The translations under genes were made by a program, and so were the position numbers. 5,991 nucleotides of DNA from a bacterium (GTDB lineage Bacteria > KSB1 > UBA2214), in the NCBI GenBank assembly GCA_029560815.1, contig JAKQKF010000171.1:1-5991 (forward strand), given 5' to 3'. Of this stretch, positions 1-5,991 are shown piece after piece. Below the pieces are notes generated by a model that made no database searches, was not told the origin of the DNA, and worked only from the letters and a program-made list of their open reading frames with translations. How positions within the stretch are numbered: the first letter of the stretch is position 1; the number at the start of each line of letters is the position of its first letter.

Positions 1-603
1 GTCGGCTACGGCCTCACGGAGACCGCGCCGGTGCTCGCCATGAACGGGCCTTCCTGCTTCAAGTTCGGAAGCTGCGGCCCCGTGGTGCCGCTGGTGGACA
101 TACGGATCGATCCGGAAACGGGCGAGATCCAGGCCAGGGGCCCCAACATCGTACAGGGATACTTCAACAAGCCGAAGCAGACCGCCGAGGCCTTCACCGA
201 GGACGGGTGGTTCAGGACCGGGGACATCGGGCGCTTCGACGAGGACGGGTACCTGTACATCACCGACAGGATCAAGGACCTCATCATCACCTCCGGCGGG
301 AAGAACATCGCCCCGCAGCTCATAGAATCGCTCATGACCGAGGACTTTTTCATCGAGTACATCGCGATTATCGGCGACGCCCGCAACTACCTGACCGCCC
401 TCGTGGTGCCGTCGTTCTCTTCGCTTGAGGCCTGGGCGCTTAAAAAGGGACTCGGCTGGTCGTCCCGCGAGGAGCTGGTCGGAAAACCCGAAGTGGTCGA
501 GCATTTTAAAAAGATCATCGACCAGCGGCAGAAGGACCTGGGACGCGTCGAGCAGATCAAGAAGTTCACCCTGCTCGCCCACGAGTTCTCGCAGGGTGAA
601 CTT
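1..603 (+). CDS. Long-chain acyl-CoA synthetase (AMP-forming), C-terminal fragment, truncated at both ends
   Basis: This is part of an ANL-superfamily fatty acid:CoA ligase, which activates fatty acids with ATP and CoA at the cytoplasmic face. The fragment is in frame from base 1, so the start lies outside the window. Visible motifs, in fragment residues, are GYGLTETAP at 2-10 (A5, adenine binding), GWFRTGD at 69-75 (A7, whose Asp75 should contact the ribose), and DRIKDLIITSGGKNIAP at 89-105 (A8 hinge), followed by IE at 108-109. The segment VEQIKKFTL then EFSQGEL (183-201) is the usual approach to the A10 motif (GELTPTLKxKR). At residue 201-202 the sequence stops matching, so the A10 catalytic lysine is missing. 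The frame stays open to a TGA at 928-930, but those ~109 extra codons are antisense of the RND pump gene and not synthetase. Family recognition is firm; chain-length specificity cannot be told. Confidence 0.9.
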
Positions 604-612
604 CTTGATCTG
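553..612. repeat. Perfect 22-bp inverted repeat at the synthetase/pump junction
   Basis: Bases 553-574 are the exact reverse complement of 591-612, separated by a 16-base loop (575-590). After one mismatch (552/613) three more pairs form (549-551 with 614-616). The left arm is ordinary synthetase coding sequence (QIKKFTL region). The right arm is composite: its first ~10-11 bases still fit the synthetase (SQGEL), while its last 12 bases, read on the minus strand, are the pump codons for QIKK. A rho-independent terminator is unlikely, because no T-run follows on either strand and the stem is buried in coding sequence. It marks the point where two unrelated genes on opposite strands are joined. 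Confidence 0.9.
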
Positions 613-2655
613 GTCGGCCAGCCGCTTGAGAACACCGAGGTTCTCACCGCGCACGCTCATGATCATCGGCTTCTGGTTGCCGCCCATGCCCTGCTGGACC
701 GTGAAGCCGATGTTGGCGCCGGGGATGGTCTGCAGCTCGCTGCGCAGTTCGCCGATGATCTGCTCCACCCCCTTGTCGCGCTTGTCCTTCTTGACCAGGT
801 TAGCGAAGACACTGCCCTTGGTCACCGGATCGGTGCCGGCGCCGATGGTCGTCAGCACCATCGTCACCTCGGGCCGTTGGTGCAGGGCATCCTCGATCCT
901 GTTGCAGATGCGGTTGGTCTGCTCGAGTGAGCTGCCGGGCGCAGCGGTGACCGTCACCGTCATCTGGCTCATATCAAAGCTGGGCATAAAGGCCGTGGCG
1001 AGGAAGCGGATGAGGAAGAGGCTGAAAAAGAAGGTCGCCATGGCGCCGAAGACCATGGTCTTGCGGTGAAGCAGCGACCATTCGATCGCCTTTTTGTATT
1101 TTTCGCTCAGAACCTCGAAGAAATGGTTGAACCAGTAGAGCCCGCGGCGCAGCGGCGAGCCGGTATTGGTCAGCTCTTCATCCTCCTCGCGCAGCCAGCG
1201 CGAGGAGAGCATCGGCGTCAGGGTGAACGCGACAAAGAGCGAGACCAGCACGGCCGCCGAGATGGTGATGCCAAACTGGTAAAAAACTCGGCCGGCGATG
1301 CCGGGCATAAAGGCCACCGGCACAAAGACCGCGACGATGGTGAAGGTGGTGGCCATGACCGCCAGACCGATCTCGCCGGTCGCCTTGCGCGCCGCCTCTC
1401 TCGCGCTCTCACCCTTCATCAGATGTCGGTAAATATTCTCGATGACCACGATCGCATCGTCGATCAGCAACCCCACCGCCAGCGAAAGGGCCAGCAGGGT
1501 GAGGATATTCAGGGTGAATTTGAGCGCGAACATGATGATAAAGCTGGCGATGATCGAGGTCGGCAGGGCGATGGCGCTGATCAGGGTGGGCCGATGATTG
1601 GCCAAAAAGAGATAGACTACGATCACCGCTAGTAAACCGCCGTAGATGATATCAAAAAGAACATCTCGCACCGAATCGCGGATGAAGGTGCTGTTGTCGC
1701 GCACCGTGGCCAGCTGAATGTGCGGCGGCAGTTCCTTGCGGATGGCGCCGATCTGGGCGGTCACGCCGTCCGCCACCCGCACGGTGTTGCTCCCCGACTG
1801 CTTGAGAATACTCAGGACCACCGCCGCGTTGCCGTCAACGCGCGAGAGACTGGTGCGCTCCTTGACCCCGTCCACCACCGTGGCGATCTCGCTGAGGTAG
1901 ACGGGCTTGCCGCCGGGTGAGGCGACGATGACCTTGTCAAAATCGGCGACATCGGTGTATTTACCCGTGGTGCGCAAAAGGATCTGGCGTTCCCCCTGAA
2001 CCAGATTGCCCGCCGGCACCTCCACATTAGCCGCCGCAATGGCCTGCACCACCTCCTGGATCGAGAGGTTGTAGGCCTGCAGACGGCTGGCATCCACCTG
2101 AATTTCGATCTCGCGCTCGGCGCCGCCGACCAGATCGACGCGGCCGACCCCGGGCACGTTTTCGAGCCGTTTCTTGACTACATCCTTGGCAAAGGTGGTG
2201 AGCTCCTTGTCGCCCAGGCTCCCTGAGAGCGCAAGGGTATAGATCGGCGTGCTCGCCGGATCCAGTCGCTGGATGACCGGCTCTTCAATATCGTCCGGCA
2301 GTTCAGCGCGGATGGCCGCGATCTTTTCGCGCACCTCCTGGGCCGCCTGTTTGCCGTCCACCTCCAGCTTGAACTGGATGATGACGATCGAGACGTTCTC
2401 CTGCGAGATCGACTGGATATGATCGAGCCCGCCGATGGTGTTGACGGCGTCCTCGATCTTTTTGGTGACATCGGTCTCAATCTGTTCCGGGCCAGCCCCG
2501 GGTAAAACGGTCGTGGCGGTCACATAGGGAAAGTCGACATCCGGGAACTGATCGATATTGAGTTTCATGTACGAAAAGAGGCCCAGCACAAGCAGCGCCA
2601 GGATCATCATGGTTGCAAAGACCGGGCGCTCAATGGAGACATCGGCTAATTTCAT
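601..2655 (-). CDS. RND multidrug efflux pump, HAE1 (AcrB/MexB-like) family, C-terminally truncated
   Basis: This is a proton-driven inner-membrane transporter, the motor of a tripartite efflux complex. I translated 685 codons without a stop. The N-terminus [17 protein letters not shown] (TM1 ~11-30) is typical of HAE1 pumps. A periplasmic porter domain follows, then TM2-TM6 (roughly 333-482). TM4 carries [18 protein letters not shown] at 390-407; Asp399-Asp400 match the proton-relay pair Asp407-Asp408 of AcrB. TM7 is at ~531-549 and the second porter region starts with APGSSLEQT. The protein reaches [24 protein letters not shown] (662-685) and then switches into antisense of the acyl-CoA synthetase. 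About 350 residues including TM8-TM12 are missing, so it cannot work as read. The frame stays open to base 1 (885 codons) with no pump similarity beyond 601. The start is set by AAGGAG 11 bases upstream and family length; an in-frame ATG at 2793 would add 46 unlikely residues. Confidence 0.93.
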
Positions 2656-2907
2656 GGAAAGGTCTACTCCTTGTCGGCAAATTCCTTGGGAGATTTCTAT
2701 CTGCGGAATTCGTGCCATTTGCTGATAAATTTCAATGTCGAGCTTTTTAAGGAAGGGATTAAAAGACAAGGTTCTGTGAAGCTTCGCGACCATTGCGCCC
2801 TTTCGGCTTCAACAGATGGCCGACTTGTCGTTAACCAGATGCAGCATCCCTTCCCACTAGTCAAACCACGCTGCGCTGGATACGTTTCTCGAATCGCGGT
2901 GAATGCG
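2656..2907. other. 252-base intergenic gap between adaptor and pump genes
   Basis: The space between the adaptor stop and the pump start looks more AT-rich than the flanking genes, especially about 2700-2770. The only minus-strand reading of any length is a 46-codon in-frame extension upstream of the pump (ATG at 2793, in-frame TGA a few codons further upstream). It does not resemble an RND N-terminus. I see no GC-rich hairpin followed by a T-run, so no terminator. The best promoter-like match on the minus strand is a TTGACT with no acceptable -10 at 17 bases. A gap this long is unusual inside an efflux operon whose other spacers are 8 and 36 bases. Confidence 0.6.
2667..2672 (-). promoter_or_regulatory. 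Ribosome binding site of the RND pump gene
   Basis: AAGGAG on the minus strand, 11 bases before the ATG at 2655. The spacing is slightly long but the match to the anti-Shine-Dalgarno core is full. It supports 2655 rather than the upstream in-frame ATG at 2793, where only a weak purine stretch precedes the codon. Confidence 0.65.
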
Positions 2908-3975
2908 TCATTGCAGGCTTGTGACGACCTTCACCAGGCTGCTGTCGCGCAGATTGGTTGCGCCGGTGGTCACGATTATCTCCTGGTCGATCACCCCCTG
3001 GAGAATCTCCACCCGGGCGCCGTCCGAGATGCCGGTCACAACGGGCTGCGGAATGGCGCGGCCTCCAACCACCTTGTACACCTTGCTGGTCAGGCCATCA
3101 CTGAGAATCGCGGCGGCCGGGACGACCAGGGCGTTGCTGCGCGGCGCGATCGTCAAGGCCACCTTGCAGAACATCCCGGGGCGATACCATTGATCCGACG
3201 TGTTGGGGAACAGGGCCTTGATCTCAAAGGAGCGCGAGCGCATATCGGCCGAGCGCGAGATCTGCACGATTCTGCCCTGGACCCGTCCCTCTGGTCCGCC
3301 CTCGGACCGGATTTCGACGTTCTGGCCCTGGCTGATCTGCATGACATCGGCCTCATTGATGCTGAAAATGACCTTCATACGGCGGATGTCGGCCACTGTT
3401 GCCAACACTGCACCCGGTTGCGAGAGGTCGCCCAGGTTGACATTAAGAGCGGTGATCACCCCAGAGATGGGGGAGACCAGTTCGACCGCACTGCGCGCCG
3501 CCTCGAAATTGGCTCTGGCGACGTCAAAGGCCGTCTGCGTAGCGTCGAGCAACTGCTGAGAAATCGCCCCTTCATCCAGCAGCGTCTTCATCCGTTCGAG
3601 ATTCTTTTCCGCATTCTTGTAATTGGCTTCAGCTTGAAGATATTGCGAGGTGGCGCCGCTCTTGTCCAGCGCGATGACGGTTCGGCCCTTGTGCACCGAC
3701 TGACCGACGCTGCCGTGAATGGCGGTGACTCGCTCTGATATCTTGGCGACGATATTTGCCTGGGCCTCGCCTTCGAGCGACCCGGTGTAGCTCTTGGTCA
3801 CCGCCAGCGCCTGCCGTTCAACCCGGGCGGTCTCCACCGCTACGACCTCGGCGCCGCTGCCCACGGCTTTAGCCACGGCTTGCTCGTCCGCCTTGCCGCA
3901 CCCCCCCAGCAGTGTTAGGGCTGAAAAGGCCAGAACAGAAATCAATCCACTTTTAAATAGAGATGTTTTTTTCAT
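2908..3975 (-). CDS. RND efflux periplasmic adaptor (membrane fusion protein), lipoprotein, AcrA/MexA-like
   Basis: This periplasmic subunit links the inner-membrane RND pump to the outer-membrane channel. It has 355 residues, a normal length. The N-terminus is a lipoprotein signal peptide with lipobox LGGC and acylated Cys26; residues +2/+3 are Gly-Lys, as I recall for MexA. The barrel-sandwich (lipoyl-like) domain is split, with half one around 62-104 (VGQSVHKGRTVIALD) and half two around 167-196 (SPISGVIT, then GDLSQPGAVLATVAD). Between them (~105-165) is an Ala/Leu/Glu-rich helical hairpin containing LDEGAISQQLLDAT, the tip that docks on the channel. The beta-barrel follows (~200-275, RPGMFCKV), then the membrane-proximal domain (LVVPAAAIL onward). 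The start has GGAG 8 bases upstream, and the gene begins 36 bases after the channel gene stop. It appears complete and intact. Confidence 0.95.
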   Translation of the reverse strand: MKKTSLFKSGLISVLAFSALTLLGGCGKADEQAVAKAVGSGAEVVAVETARVERQALAVTKSYTGSLEGEAQANIVAKISERVTAIHGSVGQSVHKGRTVIALDKSGATSQYLQAEANYKNAEKNLERMKTLLDEGAISQQLLDATQTAFDVARANFEAARSAVELVSPISGVITALNVNLGDLSQPGAVLATVADIRRMKVIFSINEADVMQISQGQNVEIRSEGGPEGRVQGRIVQISRSADMRSRSFEIKALFPNTSDQWYRPGMFCKVALTIAPRSNALVVPAAAILSDGLTSKVYKVVGGRAIPQPVVTGISDGARVEILQGVIDQEIIVTTGATNLRDSSLVKVVTSLQ

Positions 3976-3983
3976 CGTTTTAA

Positions 3984-3989
3984 CTCCAC
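3984..3989 (-). promoter_or_regulatory. Ribosome binding site of the adaptor gene
   Basis: GTGGAG on the minus strand, with the GGAG core 8 bases before the ATG at 3975. It lies inside the 36-base spacer after the channel gene stop. Spacing is near ideal and supports the chosen start, which also yields a complete lipoprotein signal peptide. Confidence 0.65.
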
Positions 3990-4011
3990 TTGAGTTCTGT
4001 GAATGAACAGA

Positions 4012-5373
4012 TCAACGGCTGGTGCCGGTGGCAAATTCCCACTCGGTCTTACTGACCAGATAATCATACAGTGCCTGGGCATAATTAGTCTGACTGCGGG
4101 TCATCGCCACCTGGGCGTCGAGCAGCTCCAACTGGGTGCCGACGCCGCTCTGAAAGCGGGTCTGGGCGATGCGCACCGCCTTTTGCGCCTGCTCGATGTT
4201 CTTCTCCTGACCGCTCATCCGTTTGCGGGCTTCGGCCATGCGCAGCGAGCCGGCCTGTATCTGCACCCGCAGCCCTTCCTCCATCTTTAACCGGGTGAAA
4301 CGCACCTTGTTGCGGTCCACCTTGGCCTGTTGCACCCGGTTCCGGGTGCGGAAGCCGTCAAAAAGGGGGTAGGAGAGCGAAACACCGGCATTGATCGTGT
4401 TGGCCCAGTTGTAATTGCCGAACTTGAAGGTATTGTCCTGCGACTGCCAGAGATAGCTGCCCATCGCATAGAGAGTTGGAAAGTTGCCCGCCTTCTCGAT
4501 AGAGATGTTGCGATCCAGCATCCGCTCCTGCAAGCTCAGTTGCTTGATGGCTGGATTGGTCGCCAGCGCTTGAGCCTCGGCCTGTTGCGCGACCTCCTCG
4601 GGCAGCTCTTCATAGATCAGATCTCCTTCGATGACCAGGGGCTGATCAAGAGGAATCGCCAGCAGATTTTTGAGCGCATTGACCGCCAGCTGATAACCGT
4701 TTTCCGCAGAGATCACCAAGGGCTCGGTGTTGGCCAGCTGCACCTCGGCACGCAGGAGGTCGTACTCGGCCGCGGCGCCGACGCGATACTGCGCCTGGAC
4801 ATTTTTATAGTTGCCCTGGATGACCTCCAGCCCCTGACGATTTGCCTCAACCAGCTTTTTAGCCAGCAGGATCTGATAATAGGCCTTGCGGGTATCGCGG
4901 ATGACCGCCTGCTGGGCGGCTGTATACGATTCCTTGGCCAACTCGCGGTAGGTTTTGGCGATCTGCAGGGCGACCCCCACCTTGCGGCTGTAAAGGGCTT
5001 GCGAGAGCTGCACCGCGCCGGAATAGGCATTGTTGGAGCCGATCTCGAAGAGCAGGGTCTTGTCGGTCGGATTGATGGCATTGCCGGGGGGCAGAAACAT
5101 CACCTGTTTCTTGATATAGCGCATGTACTGCCCGGAGGCGGTGAGCTGGGGAAAGGCCCCTGATTTGGCCTCGCCGACCTGTGCGTTCGCTTTGACGCGT
5201 TCTTCACCGGCGATCATCAGGTCGCGGTTCTGCCGCAAGGCCATGGTGATGGCTGTGTCCATGGTCAGCACCAGAGGGTCCTGAGCGGCCGGGAGCGGCT
5301 CTGCCTGTATCGCCTGACTGCGGTTCATGAAAAGGGCGAGGATGAGAATGGGTGTTACGCGAATCCTGAACAT
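4012..5373 (-). CDS. TolC-family outer-membrane efflux channel (OEP)
   Basis: This outer-membrane factor forms the trimeric exit duct of the tripartite pump. It has 453 residues, the usual length. Residues 1-24 look like a signal peptide, with likely cleavage after AIQA. The mature part shows the internal duplication of the family: YRVGAAAEYDLLRAEVQLANTE (196-217) parallels FQSGVGTQLELLDAQVAMTRSQ (407-428). Each such segment sits in a long helix and is preceded by a strand region, FPQLTASGQYMRY (74-86) and FPTLYAMGSYLWQ (298-310). SYPLFDGFRTRNRV (334-347) is the typical strand-to-helix turn of the second repeat. There is no lipobox, so the channel is probably not acylated. It starts 8 bases after the regulator stop, and its probable ribosome site overlaps the last regulator codons, which suggests translational coupling. 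The gene appears intact. Substrates cannot be inferred. Confidence 0.95.
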   Translation of the reverse strand: MFRIRVTPILILALFMNRSQAIQAEPLPAAQDPLVLTMDTAITMALRQNRDLMIAGEERVKANAQVGEAKSGAFPQLTASGQYMRYIKKQVMFLPPGNAINPTDKTLLFEIGSNNAYSGAVQLSQALYSRKVGVALQIAKTYRELAKESYTAAQQAVIRDTRKAYYQILLAKKLVEANRQGLEVIQGNYKNVQAQYRVGAAAEYDLLRAEVQLANTEPLVISAENGYQLAVNALKNLLAIPLDQPLVIEGDLIYEELPEEVAQQAEAQALATNPAIKQLSLQERMLDRNISIEKAGNFPTLYAMGSYLWQSQDNTFKFGNYNWANTINAGVSLSYPLFDGFRTRNRVQQAKVDRNKVRFTRLKMEEGLRVQIQAGSLRMAEARKRMSGQEKNIEQAQKAVRIAQTRFQSGVGTQLELLDAQVAMTRSQTNYAQALYDYLVSKTEWEFATGTSR

Positions 5374-5381
5374 GGCGGGGT

Positions 5382-5903
5382 TTATCCTTTATTGGGTTTT
5401 CCGATTCCATCAAAAAAAATGGTTGTGATCATGTTGGCGGCCTGGTCGATCTCTTCCTCGGGCATTGACTGCAACGGTCCGAACCGGCTCATGTTATAGG
5501 TGCGCACCAGCCCATCGAAGAGAATGGCCAGTTTCAGAGGATCGTATGCGCAGCCACCCTGCTGCTCCTGCTCCATACGCACTGGTATACTGATGGTGTG
5601 CCAGATATTTCTCATGACCGAAGAAAATCGGGCCAGATAAGGCTTTATTTTCTCGCGATCGATTTGATGGATCCGGTGCATGACCAGGGTGATCAACTTG
5701 ACGTTGTCGCGGGAATAATGAATCATGGTTCCGGCGTAGGCCGTCAGGCGCTGACGCCCTTCTCCCTCGCTCTCGATGAGCGTTCTGCGGGCGATTTCCG
5801 CCATCTCCGCAACGAGCTGATCACAGATGGCAAGGAAGAGATCCTCCTTAGAGGTTGATAGGGAATTTGATTTTGCTGGGGGGCAAAAAACCGAGGAAAT
5901 CAT
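5382..5903 (-). CDS. TetR-family regulator, lacking the N-terminal helix-turn-helix (probably damaged gene)
   Basis: The recognisable part begins at STSKEDLFLAICDQL (residues 16-30), matching the end of the TetR DNA-binding domain (usually Y-x-x-F-x-SKEDLF). A helical ligand-binding and dimerisation domain then runs to the end, FDGIGKPNKG (164-173). Intact TetR regulators are about 190-220 residues and carry a ~45-residue helix-turn-helix region before this point. Here only MISSVFCPPAKSNSL precedes it, and a TGA lies in frame just upstream (three codons above the ATG). The ATG at 5903 overlaps the TGA of a short upstream reading that begins MARRSE (ATG 5959), a common TetR-style opening, but no frame between holds the missing helices. 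As read it could dimerise and bind ligand but not DNA. It is the first gene of the efflux set, the usual place for a local repressor. Frameshift, deletion and assembly error all remain possible. Confidence 0.75.
   Translation of the reverse strand: MISSVFCPPAKSNSLSTSKEDLFLAICDQLVAEMAEIARRTLIESEGEGRQRLTAYAGTMIHYSRDNVKLITLVMHRIHQIDREKIKPYLARFSSVMRNIWHTISIPVRMEQEQQGGCAYDPLKLAILFDGLVRTYNMSRFGPLQSMPEEEIDQAANMITTIFFDGIGKPNKG
5385..5389 (-). promoter_or_regulatory. Ribosome binding site of the channel gene, inside the regulator's last codons
   Basis: AAGGA on the minus strand, 11 bases before the ATG at 5373. The site is formed by the regulator's final AAA GGA codons, next to its TAA stop, so ribosomes finishing the regulator could re-initiate on the channel gene. 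Confidence 0.5.
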
Positions 5904-5991
5904 CCTCTGTCAAACGTCGGATACCCAGCCATTTCCCCATTTTCAGAGCGCCGAGCCATATCCGGCCCCCTCACCGCTTCTTATCTGCCGG
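5904..5991 (-). other. Region upstream of the truncated regulator, possible remnants of its 5' end
   Basis: These 88 bases should hold the start and helix-turn-helix of the TetR gene. One minus-strand frame opens at 5959 with MARRSENGEM and ends at a TGA (5900-5902). A second opens at 5940 with MGKWLGIRRLTEDDF and ends at a TAA (5848-5850), inside the regulator. Neither reads as a TetR helix-turn-helix. No operator-like palindrome is visible before the window ends. Confidence 0.35.

Noticed and set aside
553..612. Hairpin as a bidirectional transcription terminator between convergent genes
   Set aside because: Position between convergent genes is suggestive, but no T-run follows on either strand and both arms are coding sequence of truncated proteins.
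604..930. Plus-strand continuation of the synthetase reading frame ([14 protein letters not shown] onward)
   Set aside because: It is codon-aligned antisense of the pump gene, whose minus strand gives a clear HAE1 protein. The plus reading has no family features.
2739..2772. Inverted repeat ttttaa / ttaaaa in the adaptor-pump gap as a terminator
   Set aside because: The stem is six A/T pairs only, with no GC core and no following T-run. It is chance-level in an AT-rich stretch.
2793..2793. Upstream ATG as the true pump start (46 extra residues)
   Set aside because: The ribosome site there is weak, and HAE1 pumps begin a few residues before the xRPVFA motif, which the 2655 start gives exactly.
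2671..3738. Long plus-strand open frame of 355 codons
   Set aside because: Most of it lies opposite the adaptor gene, which has a signal peptide, a lipobox and family motifs. The plus frame is rich in His/Arg/Asp as expected of an antisense shadow.
4330..5163. Plus-strand open frame of 277 codons
   Set aside because: It is entirely antisense to the well-supported TolC-type channel gene and has no recognisable domain.
5885..5913. Promoter on the minus strand: consensus TTGACA (5908-5913) with 17-base spacer
   Set aside because: The -10 position is TTTTTT, only 3 of 6 matches, and the site lies where the regulator's own coding sequence should be.

Overview
The window reads as a Gram-negative bacterial fragment of fairly high GC. 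Its main content is one tripartite drug-efflux operon on the minus strand. In transcription order (right to left) this is a TetR-type regulator lacking its DNA-binding half (5382-5903), a TolC-type outer-membrane channel (4012-5373), an AcrA/MexA-type periplasmic lipoprotein adaptor (2908-3975) and the N-terminal two-thirds of an AcrB/MexB-type RND (HAE1) pump (601-2655). The outer-membrane channel and lipoprotein adaptor require a didermic cell. A deltaproteobacterial (Desulfuromonas/Geobacter-like) source would fit the style of the proteins, but that is a guess without a database search.

The left 600 bases are unrelated in function and lie on the plus strand. They encode the C-terminal part of a long-chain acyl-CoA synthetase (AMP-forming), open at the window edge. 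The synthetase and the pump run toward each other, and both stop being recognisable at the same point, about 601-612. The synthetase breaks off just before its A10 catalytic-lysine motif. The pump breaks off near residue 685 of an expected ~1,030-1,050. A perfect 22-bp inverted repeat (553-574 / 591-612, 16-nt loop) sits exactly on this point. It contains a 12-base word that occurs in both genes' coding strands. This looks like a fold-back or template-switch chimera, or a misassembly, or less likely a real inversion breakpoint.

If intact, the operon would work as follows. The pump in the inner membrane uses the proton gradient to collect substrates, the lipidated adaptor bridges the periplasm, and the TolC-type channel opens the outer membrane. 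The first gene would normally repress the set in response to ligand. As read here the pump is truncated and the regulator has no helix-turn-helix, so neither can be assumed functional.

The 252-base gap between adaptor and pump holds no gene I can support. I found no tRNA, rRNA, CRISPR array, insertion sequence or convincing terminator. I see no sign of an undescribed biological system. The points worth checking are the junction at ~600 and the damaged 5' end of the regulator.
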